Below, piece after piece: positions 49,101-61,100 of a DNA stretch of 64,000 nt (its first letter is position 1; the number at the start of each line of letters is the position of its first letter). This DNA comes from Adiantum capillus-veneris. Its lineage: Eukaryota > Streptophyta > Polypodiopsida > Polypodiales > Pteridaceae. Where the stretch lies: assembly GCA_014529385.2 (NCBI GenBank), contig CM043970.1, forward strand, positions 61,509,523 to 61,573,522, written 5' to 3'. The notes below the pieces were generated by a model. It searched no databases. It worked only from the letters and a program-made list of their open reading frames with translations, and was not told where the DNA came from. Both the position numbers and the translations under genes were made by a program.

Positions 49101-52100
49101 AGTGTATGTCATACTCTTCACCACACTTGTAGCCTACTCTTCTGCATAAATAAGATTTATAGTTTTGGGTGCAATTGTATGCTGCAACTACGACTCTTCT
49201 CTCCAAATTGATTTCATAAGTTGGCTCATCAGGTGGTTGAAGGTATATTGTCCTTGAAGTTTGTTGAGCCATTTCATGCTTGGTGGTTTGAGGGCTTGTT
49301 GAATTGTTTGCCTAAAAGGTCAATTGTAAGAGGGTGCTCGGTGAGAGGGCTCCCGTGACCCTAAGACAATTTGTGTATTGGCAATAAGGTCAAGTTTTGT
49401 GTTGTCTCTCTATTTCTCATCAAGCTTTGTGTACATCTAGTCTTTAAGGCTAAGACTGAGTTGCTCAAGTTGATTTGTGCTCTTTACCTCTCTCTGGCGT
49501 GGTGAATGTTTGTGTCTGGTGTGTGTGGCCATCTTGCATTCCCCTCTCTTTGTGCGTTCGAGTACAAGGAGATATCACGTGCGTCCTAGTTCGCATCTAC
49601 AACTAGGTGGTGCCCCTTTTCTTGTTTGGTTTCTGGCTGTGGGTTGTTGTTGTCTCTGATTGTGCTTGCCCCAGCCCCAATTGAGCAGCACGGGAGCCTC
49701 GAAGGGTGTTTAGAGGCCGCTCTTCTTGTTGCCCGCCCCGGACCGCCTCAAATTGGTGCCCCCACGGAGGACGGCTTGTGTATTTTTGTGAAGGCTCAAC
49801 CTTTAGCATAATCAAGTAGCTTGCATGAATCACGAGAATTTGTATGATCCCTTCATTCCCATTGCAAGGCAAAAGGTACACATAATTGTTAGTACTAAGT
49901 TGCAATTTCAACGTGTAATTCGTAGAATTTTAGGTCCTCTTAGGTTGGCAGAGATAAACGCATCAATAATTCCTTTTATTTTGCCTCTCATTAGGTACGA
50001 CCTTAGTTTGGACGTCTATATTTTTGTTTTGTTTTAAGAATTAGGTCATGCATAGACCATGGATAATGGCCCAAGAATAGAGGTTTTCCCCTTTTATTTC
50101 ACTCCACACATTAGAATAAACGTTGTAATTAGTAGAAAAATCCATTTTCAACAATGTATGGTCTTTATGTTTGGTGCCCAAAGAGTAGGAGAAATTCTCG
50201 CATCACCAAACCCTGTCATCCTGCCTCTTATTGATTATCATAGGTCATTTGATGTGAATATTTTTATTTTGTTGTAGAATAGATTGCAATTTAGAAAACA
50301 TTATTGTGTAAATTTTTTAAGAAAGAAAAACAAAAACGTGTTGTCACTTTGAAACCGATTCAATGGAGGCCCAACGCCAAATGTCTGGATATCCTCTTTT
50401 CTTTGGAGAGCCTGGAGAGGATGCAGAATTATTTTTAGCAAATTTCAAGATGTCTTGTCGTATCAAGAGGATAGTAACTGATCAAGAACGTGTAGAGATG
50501 TTTGAAGTGGTCCTTAGGAAAGATGCTAGCACTTGGTTTGACTCGTTGCAGGAGGAGTTAAAGGGAATTACACGGAAGTTGTGAATCATTTCAAGAGATA
50601 CTTCTTTGATCCCCAAAACACTCAAAAACTATGGCAAGACATTGTTTCTCATAAGCAAAAAGACTTAGATGACTACTACTTGTACAAGCAAGAGTTTCTA
50701 CGTCTTTGGGCTCTATGGATACGAAATGTTGCTAACCCTGGTGATGGTGCAGAATTTCTAAAGAAGGAGAGGTTCATAGCCGGACTTTTTCCTGACCTTA
50801 GGGTAAAAGTTGAGGCGGGTGCACCTGCTACCTTTGAAGCAGCTGAAACTAGGACTGCTGAGAAATATAGGAAACTCAAGTGCTTAAGGGGGGAGGTTCC
50901 AATAGAAGGTCTTAGACCCAAAGGTAAGTCACAAGCATCAACATCTAGGAAGCTTCCTGAGGTAACGGCGGAAGTGATTGAGAAGTTAAATGAATCTTTA
51001 AGCAGCTTGTCAATTCACCTTGCACAAGCTGTAGGTCCAAAGGGACAAGCAAAGAAGTCTGAAGAGCGAGATTCACGACCTAGGAGAGTCTTGCAATGTT
51101 GGAATTGCGGAGAGTCTGGACATGGGATGTATAATTGTCCTTGGCCCCGTGGGGAGCCAGGGAGACCTAACTTGAATTACCCAGTGATGAATGCAGGTGA
51201 AGGAACTGGTCAACAACCAAGGCTTCTACAAAGACCAAATGGAGCAAGACCACCTCCACAAGGGGTAGAAAGAGTTCCACCTTCGCCAGATCCAAATGTG
51301 CATGTGGTAGAGGTGACAAACTCAAATGAGGTTGACATGGAAGCAAATGGCATTAAGCGTAGCCGAGGAAAAGGTAAAGAGAAAGGTGTCACATCACAAA
51401 GTGACCATGGACGAGGCAAAAAGGCAAAGGAGACCAAGGAAGCTAAGAGGACTCGACGTCGTATCAATCTCCAAGACTTCCCTCTTGGACATGGTATGGC
51501 TCCATACAACCTATTGGAAGACATGAGAGGTAAGGGTCCTTATATCTCATGGCCTCAGTTTCTTGCATTATGCCCACAAGTTAGGAGGGATTTAACGAAG
51601 GCAGTTAGCACTAGGAGAAAGATAAAAGAGAGTGTTCCTGTTGTAAAAATTGCACATGCTGAAATGAATGAGGATATTACACCTGTGCTAGATTGTTACA
51701 TCAAAGGAAGATTGGTTAGGAAAGGTCTAGTGGATGGGGGTGCACAAATTTGCATCATGACAGAAGGACTCATGCAAAGACTAGGCATGCACATCCATGA
51801 GACACCTGAAATTAAAGTCAAAATGGCAAACAATAGCAAGGCTAGGTGCATAGGCATTTGTAAAAATGTCTCTGTGGAGGCCTTTGGCATTAAGAAGGCA
51901 GTGGATTTCTATGTCATGTCTACCAAAAGAAATGGTTACCCATTTATCCTAGGGAGACCATGGCTAATGAAAATGCGAGCTTTGCAGGATTGGGAGAGTG
52001 GAAAGCTAATTTGCAGGAATGACAATCATAAGAAGGTTGTCTTTGACATAAAAGAGCAACGCCAAGAGGAGCTCCATGAAGAATCATCTCAAAGTGAGAC

Positions 52101-55100
52101 GGAGGAAGGCTGGACCGATAGCACTTCAGAAGGAGAAAGTAGCGGCAGCATTACTGCAGAGGAGTCTTCCATCGAAGTCATGGAGGTAAGGTTTACTCCA
52201 AACAACCAAGAGACCTCTTGCCCAGGTTTGGAAGAGGTAGGTTCCCAAGAGAACCAAAATGTGTAAGATGAAAGAATGTTAGAAGGTATGTTGTCTACAA
52301 CACTTACAAAGGACGAAAGAGAGGAGTTCAAATGTGTGCTAAGGAAATTTTCTAGGCTTTTTGCTAAAGACTACACCGATGTGCGTGGAATAGATGCTGT
52401 TCAACACAAAATTGAGTTGAAGCCAGAGGCCACACCTAAGGCTCAAAAGCTACGAAGGCTAGGAGTCATCAAGGAGCAGGCTTTACTGAAGGAGGTAAGA
52501 AAGCTTCTAGCAGCAGGTTTCATTTATCCAGTGGAGAATTCATAGTGGATCTCTCTCGTTGTTGTCACTCCTAAGAAAAACGGCAAGTGGAGGGTGTGTG
52601 TGGATTACCGTCCACTTAATGAGGCAACAAAAAGAGATCCCTTTCCCCTCCCATTTCAAGATGAGATACTAAATGAGGTAGCTGGTCATGAGAAGTACAT
52701 TGTGTGTGATAGCTACTCGGGTTACTTTCAAATAGGTATCGCATTGGAAGATCAGTTGAAACAACCTTCATCACTCCTTGGGGTTGTTATGCTTTTAGAG
52801 TCATGCCATTTGGACTGACAAATGCTCCTGCAACTTTCCAACGCTTCATGAACATGGTGTTTCAAGCATTCTTTGGAAAGTCCATTAGGGTTTTTATTGA
52901 CGATTTTTGCATTTATAGCTCAAAATCATTGCATCTACAAAGGGTAGAAGAAGGTTTAAAGAAGCTCTACGACATGGGAGGTCAACTCAACCCCGACAAG
53001 TGTCACATAGGTGAGGATGAAGTGATCTTGCTTGGTCACAAGGTTTCCTATAAAGGCATTGAGGTGGATCCTTCAAAGGCAAAGGCTCTTATTGAGCTCC
53101 CATCACCCAAGAATCTCAAAGAGGTCATCTCATTCATTCAAAAGGTGAAGTATATGTCACGCTTTATTCACTTATCTTCAGAGTTGCTTCATCCTTTGCA
53201 AAAGTTGACACAACAAGTAGAATTTTCATGGTCTTATGAGCTTGAAGAGTACTTTTGTAACATTAAATTCATTTTGTCAGAGCTACCAATACTCATGTCT
53301 CCTTGTTGGGAGTACACATTCTTTGTTAGCTCTAGTGTTGGGAAGGAAACAATTGGTGCAATTTTATTACAACAAGATCCCCACAGTACCAGGATGCGAC
53401 CCATCTACTTTGCTAGTAGCGTCATGAATGCTTTGGAGAGAGGCTACACGGAGGCAGAACTCATGATGCTTTCTCTCATGTTTGCGGTCAGAAAGTTTAG
53501 ATCCTACTTACTACCAAAATCTTTTGTAATTCTCGCTGCAGAAAATTTGTTTCCATGGGTGTCATCTCAAATGAATCTTAGCACTAGCATCTCAAAGTGG
53601 ATTATGGAATTACAAGAGTTCCAATACTCTTTCAAGGTAGAAGATAGTGTGCGTGCACAATTGGCAGGGATCCTTACTTATAGGGTACATGAGAAGGAGA
53701 TTAAGGTGCCTGAAGTAAAGACCCTCCCATTGCCACCACCTAAAAGTATTCCTAATGCTTTTACCTTGTTCTTTGATGGAGCTTTTCGACGAGCCACAGG
53801 AAAAGCAGAGGGAGGGCTAGTATTGCTCAACCCAAGTGGAGAAGTGGTCATGAAAGAGAAGGTCAATCTACCATGTTCAACTAGCAACAATGAAGCAGAA
53901 TACGACACACTACTTCATGGTTTAAAGATATGCATTGGCCAAGGTATACAACGTCTCATGGTAAAAGGGGATGCACTTCTCATTGTGAAGAAAATTTTAG
54001 GCATTTAGGCATGCAAGAATGAAATCCTAAGGACAAAAGTTCATGCCATTCGTAGGATGTTTAATCAGTTTGAAGAAGTGCAACTATATCATATTCCTAG
54101 GAAACAAAATGAAGATGCCGATTTACTTGCACAACAAGCAGTTACATGTGTTGAGAAAGAAGTGCAGGTCATCATGGTGGCAGCAGCTGTCAAGCAACCG
54201 AGATACCAGGGATTGGAGTCATTGACTCCCATTATTAGCTACATTTTGGAGGGTGAGTTTCCACAAGACTTCACGAAGGCTCAGAAGAGGAGACTCATGA
54301 AAAAGGCAAGCGCGTATCTCTTTCTAGAAGGATCTCTCTATCAAAGGGGGAAGGATCAAGTGTGCAGAAGAGTACCAACTATCAAGGAAATTCCAGCCAT
54401 TCTAAAAGGTTTGCATGAAGAGGCATGTGGTGGTCATTTTGCCCAAGAGTTAACTGTGAAGAAGATTTTGCTTGCGGGGTATGTTTGGCCAAGTCTGCAT
54501 GTGGATATCCAACATTGGTGTAAAAGTTGTCACAATTGTCAGGTAAATGGGAATAGAAGATCGGTTTATGGTCCAAGGCAAATCGTGCTTGCAAATGGAC
54601 CCTTTGAAAAGTGGGGCATTGATGCTATGGGTCCATTGCCTAGGACTAAAAATGGAAAATCGTATATCTTGGTGGCCATAGACTACATGACGAGATGGGT
54701 AGAAGCACGAAGTGTGGCAAAGGTAAATGAGAGGACAGTGAGCAAATTTGTCTACACTCACATTTGTTGTAGATTTGGTACACCTTTGGAGATTGTTTCT
54801 GATAATGGTCCAGGGTTTAGAAAGGGCTTGCTCACAGAGGTCTGTGAAGAACTTCACATTCTACATCGTCATAGTACACCCTACTATTCCCAATCCAATG
54901 GTCTGGCAGAGAAAGCTAATGGTGTCATTGCAGGCATCATTAGAAAGATGGTGAGAAACAAGACAAAGTCGTGGGATGACTTCTTGGATGGTGCCTTGTG
55001 GACGTATCGAACCACATATAGAGAAGCCATGGAGTTCACACCATTTCACTTGGTCTATGGTCAAGAGGCTTTACAACCAATTGAGCTCAACATTCCAACA

Positions 55101-58100
55101 ATGCGACTTCATAGCAAAGCAGCACAAGATGATCAAGAAGCATGGATGGATCGACTTCTTACCCTAGCTGAGCTTGAGTGGTAAAGAGAAACAGCATACG
55201 AGTGCTACAAGAAGAAAGCCACACAGACGAAGGAAAAGCTTGACAAGAAACTAAAGAACAAAGGCATCAATGAAGGAGATCTTGTGCTAAGATATGACAA
55301 TCGACTCGATAATCGTTTTGATGCCAAATTTGAAGCTATATGGCAGGGGCCATACATAGTTAAGAAGGCTTTCAATTCAAGTTACTATAAACTTATGGAC
55401 TTGAATGGAAAAGAGCACTCTAGGAAGGTAAACGGTTATCGCTTGAAGCCCTATTTGAGTCGCCTTCTACCAAAGGATCTACCAAAGATCTGTACTTAAG
55501 TAGGACATATTGTCCTTTCTCAAGATTGAGATTTCTTCTATGCTTGTCTGTTTGTCTCTTTTGCTGCTCGAGTACAAAAAATCGCTTGTTTTACTTGTTG
55601 ATAGGCAGTATCAATATCACGCACAAATTCGTCTGCAGCAATGATGTTCTCTTTGGTAATCAAAATCGGGAGTAAGAGTGGCTTCCCATATATGATTTCG
55701 AATGGAGTTTTACCAATTGAGGAATGTATGGTATTACTATACGCAAACTCGACTAACAGTAAGTATTGTATTGTTCCCATTTGGATTGTCTTTCTGAAAC
55801 TTAGCACTTGAGAAGGTCTAAAACAGTGGCATTAGCGATTTCGCTTTGACCATCTGTTTGAGGGTGATAAGATGATGAAAAATCAATCTTAGTTCTCAAA
55901 TTTTCGATTAGTGCTTGCCAAAATAAACTAGTTATGCGAGAATCTCTATCACTGACAATAGTTTTTGGCAGTCTATGATGTTTAAAAATCTGAGCTAGCC
56001 ATGTGATCAGTGTTGATCGTCTTCTTACTTGGAAGGAAATGTGCTTGCTTATTGAATCTGTCTACTAAAGTCCAGATTGCATCATTTCCATTCTTGGATC
56101 TAGGAAGATCCGTAATAAAATCCATGGCAATATTTTCCCATGGCGTGTTAGGCACAAGGAGTGGCTGAAGCTTGCCATAAACTTTGTCAGTCATACTTCA
56201 ATTTCTGGCATACTAAACACTCGCATACATATTTTTCAATGTCCACCCGGAGTGTTGGCCAAAAGAAATCTCTCTCAAGAGCACTAGTGGTAGCAGCAAT
56301 TCCCCGATGCCCGACATAGGGAGAATTATGTGCTTCATCCATCACCTTTTGTCTTAAGGGCTGAGATATGCATATTGCTTGTTGATGATATAGTGTATCA
56401 TCTCTAATGGAATAAGGTGACCTTGAATGACCAGCTTGAAGATCTGCCCAAATTGTAGCGAAGTCTGGATCTTTAGGATACATCTCACGGAGAGATTCTA
56501 GTTCCTCGTGATAAATAGTTGTCATTGCATTGATCTTTGGATGCCTAGGGAGAACATCTGCAACTGCATTCTTTGTTCCAGTAGTGTGTAAAGTCTGAAA
56601 TGGAACATTGAAAGAAAGTTGGCCCATCTCATCCGCTTTTCTGATAACTTTTTTTGTGTGAGAAAGTAGCGAAGACTCTGATAATTTGTCTTGATTATAA
56701 AATCAGCTCCTAAAAGATAATGAATCCAAATGGAATGAGCATGAATTACTGCCATTAGCTCTTTCTCATAAATGGAAGCATGCAACTCTGCATCCTTAAG
56801 GCGCCGACTTTCGTAGGCTATGGCGTGACCCTCTTGGTTCAAAACTGCTCCTACACAATCTCCAGATGCATCACAGTACACCTAAAAGGTTTGCAAAGAT
56901 CGGGGACGGTGAGAACATTAGCGAGTCCAAAAGGCATCACTAAGAATTCATACATCCCAAAGGTTGTTCTAAATGAAGTCTTATGCACATCTTGAGAAGC
57001 AATGCGGATTTGATGATATCCGCTCTTCAAGTCTATACGACTGAAGACACTTGCGCCTTGTAACTTATCAAGAATGTTATCAATCCGAGGGATTGAAAAT
57101 CGATTCTTGATTGTGATCTTGTTTAGAGATCTATAATCTATGCACATGTAGAATGTTCCATCCTTTTTCTGTACTAGCAAGACAGGTGAATAATATAGGG
57201 AAGTACTAGGCCTTATTAGACCCTTCTCCAAAAGTTCACTGACCTGCTTGAGGATCTCCTCTTGCTGCATCAGATTGACCCTATAAGGGGGCTGATTTGG
57301 AGGAGAGCTCCCTGAGATCAAATCGATTGTATGATCCTCAGGTCGAGAGGGTGGAAGTGCATTTAGAAGCATAGTAACAGGAAACGGGCAGAACGGGGCC
57401 TCCCGTTCCCGGAACACATTCCCGGAACACGTTCCCAAGCTCGGTGCCTCCTCGAAACGGAAACGGGAATGGAACGCCGTTCCCTTCCCAAGCATAACTG
57501 GGATAGCAGTCAGAACGGGAAAACGGTCGGAACGGCATCCGGAACGCGGAACGACAAAATCCGGAACGCCAAAGTTTTAAAAAATGACAATTTTGGATAG
57601 GACTTTTGAACTTTTGGGGGGGTGTTATTTCCATCCTCTTCTATATAAAGAAGGGCTTTAAACCCTCTCTCTCAAGCTCTCTACCTCACCCTCTCCCTCA
57701 AGGCTCTCTATCCCTCTCCCTCTCCCTTTCCCTCAAGGCTACCGTTCCGGCCTCTGTTCCCATTCCACCACCCCGAGGGCCCCCCATTCCGGAAATGTCC
57801 CGGAGCCCCCCGTTCTCGTTCCTCGTTTCCATTCCGTGTGATTAGAAGTTCATCTATAAACAATCTTCAAAACTTTCTAACAACTTCATTCTTTTTTGCT
57901 CTGAAGAGGAAGAAAGTTGTGAAGAAGACACGTCTCTCTCTCTCTTGCAAAAATCAAGTACGCGGAAACACACTTTTTCATTGTTTTCTTAAGTGCAATG
58001 TGGTTGGCAATGGAAATTTGTCAATCACCTGTATCCGCAACTACAACATATTGCTTTCCTTTGTGATCAAAGGACAAGGTTTTCTGAACATTATCAGGAA

Positions 58101-61100
58101 TGCGATGCATCTTGAAATGCCAAGGCATTCCCAAGATGACATCACATCCTTCAAGTGAAGCTAGTAAAAAAGACTCTTGATCTTTGTAGTTATCGACCTT
58201 TAAATTCAGCTTCCCTATGATTGAAGTAGAACTAGAGTTTTGCCCTTTGAAAGCAGATGCTCCTTGAATAGAAAATCCAAAACGGTTGGGCTATAAATTG
58301 AGATCTTCGGCTAACTTCGTAGAGATGAAGTTATCCGTACTGCCTAGGTTAAACAGGATCAGTACCCGTTGATTGTTGATGCTACCCCATACTTTGAGAA
58401 GATATCTTTCTTCCCCATCCTTGGTTGTATTTCCTTGTACATCTGGGATTGCATTGGAAGAAGGTGGTTGCGGGTTTTTGGTAGGGCAATCACCCTTCAT
58501 ATGTCCAATTTGTCCAGACTTGAAGCATCTTTCTTCACTGCTGTAGGTTCTCAATTCAGTAGAAGAGAGGTGTTTCCCTTTCTTGGGCTGATTTGACTTT
58601 ACTTCTACATCAAAGGCGGTTCTTTTCTTCTTTTGAGAAGAAGAAGTGGTGATAGGTGCTTTGCTCCATCTTCCTTGGAGTTCCCTTCTCATGTATAGCA
58701 TCAGCTATGCGAGCTAATTCCAGTAGTATTTGTAGGTTGCCTCGAGGATAAAGCTTCTTAGTCTTTTGCAAAGCTTCATGCAACCCAACTTCAAACTTTC
58801 GCATCTTCTCCGAATCTTCAATCTTCTTGAATGGGATATCTTTCAAAAGTACGTCCCAAAACTTGTCCACATATTGTGGAACAGTTTCGTTCCCTAACTG
58901 AGAAAGTCGATCCCATTCTTTCTTTACTGCTTCCTCATAATCTGGAGGGAGGAATTGAGAATAGAACTCCTTCTTGAAGGCAGTCCAATCATGAGGCTTA
59001 CGTTTTTCCAGGATCAGGTTCAGCCACCAATTGCTAGCTATGCCTTTCAGGTACATACTAACATGGCGAAACTTGGACCTTTCCTTAAAGTTTCCTTCAG
59101 CAAATGCAACTTCAAATTGGCGGATGAAAGCTAAAGCTTTGTTGTTGTCCTGCCGTCCGTTGTAGGTTTCGAATTTCACATCTTTGTCACCTGACTTGAA
59201 TGATTTCTGTTGTGGTGCTTCTTCTTATGATGCTCCTTCTTTCTACCTTTCGACTCCTTGTAGCCAAAAGCTCTATCCTTTGACTGCATTCCTGCTGCGG
59301 CGAATCTTTAAGGAACATGTCCTCTGGAGAGACCATGTCATCCAGATCCTTCATGAAAGAAAATTGAGAGAATCAGGAGGTTCCAACTAAAGGATCTTTC
59401 TTTGGTTCTTGCGTCTTTGGGTTCTGCGGGATTTCTCCCAACCCCATCCGCACTTTCTCCTTCCCTTTCTCAAGGGTATGGAGAATCTTCTGAACTTCTG
59501 GATGGGAGAGAGATTTTTGCAACTCTGCTACCTGCTATTGGAGGAGAGTGAACTCTGTCTCACGTCCTTCCATTTCTACAGTTTGCCAAGAGTCGTCAAT
59601 CCCTTAAGGAAGAGAGAGATGACCTTGCTTAGATACCACTGTCACAAAAATACAGAAGCGTAAACTAACTGTTAAATGCACATATACTCGATAGAATTTG
59701 AAAGAGAGAGAGAAAAGCTTGACATATCATTGGGGACCAGAAGATGGGTTGGTCTCCCCCCATGAAGAGAATATCTTTGTTACTAAGGGAGAATCCTTAC
59801 AAGTACAAGAACGGGGTAAAAGCCCGTCCTCTATTTATTCTTTGTTCCTTTTCTGCTTCTAACTAAGAGGGTGAGAAAACTACTCTCTGACTACTGAGAG
59901 GATTTTCCCTTTGTTGCCAGATTTTGGGAAGCTCTCGTAAATAGGAGTCTATCTTCCACAAAACTCCTTCAAAGCTCTCAAAAATGAGAGTCTATCTTCC
60001 GCTAACTGTGTCCCCTCCCGCTAACTGTGTCCCTTCATGCATAAACATTCCTGCAATAAAAACAAGGGAGAAACATGCAAAATGCACGCACACATGCTTG
60101 CTGCAATTTTTTGCACATAATCTGAAAATGTTACCTAAGCACGTTCCAATGCCGAAATAGAGACCTTTCTCGCGATGGAATCGCACCAAACTTTGTGTAC
60201 GCGTAGTGTAGGTAGAGAAGAACGAGATTCTATGAGTACTTTGCTGAAATTCACCCTAATAGAGGTGATTAGGGGCTGAAAACAGAGAATTTGCAGCAAC
60301 TAGGTGTGAGAGAAAGAGAGTTTTCCTCTACTTTTCGCGATGAATCTTCCCCCACAGCAGTCTATGATCAAGAGAAGCCTTGGTCTATGTGATGGGAGCT
60401 CCATAACTCCACATATACCACAAGGGCTGATTCTCAAGCTTCAATGGAAAACTCTAGCGTATAGAGCATGCTCACTTTAGGGGGGGTAAGTGCATTGCCA
60501 ACCTCTCAAGTGAGAGAGGAGGCACTCTTATAAAGCTAGCAAGAAGAGGGGGCGCTAGAGGATGAGAGAGGGTGAGAGTGAGAGTGAGAGAGCCACTTTG
60601 CATTGGTAAGTGTGCCAAGTGGCACACTTAATAACTTAAAAAACCATTCAACTTTTCACTTTAAAAGTTCCTAGGCAATTAATGAAATGTGCAATTTAAC
60701 TCACAACTGCACACATGAATGCTATTTATGAAAACGCTAGCTGCTCCCCGGCACAATGCCGTACCGGCACTGCTCCTGCACCACCTGTTCACACTCGTCC
60801 GCCATTTGGCCCGAATGCAAAAGATTAAAATTAGTTTAACTGACTTGTCCTAAGGCCTTACAAAATAATTCTAAGCCTTAGGGTCACTATTCTAAGGACC
60901 CTATCTCATTCCTGTGCTCGCACTGACGCGCGTCTGAAATCTGAGGCTACTGTCTACCCCTTATCGAAGGCCCTATTTCCCAATCACTAGGGCTTCAGGG
61001 TATATTTCTGCTAGGGTCCCCCCTAAGGTGCTCTATGCCGCATTCAGGCACACTAAAGGCCCTAGAACTACTAGTTCTATTCTAATGTGCACACAACTAA

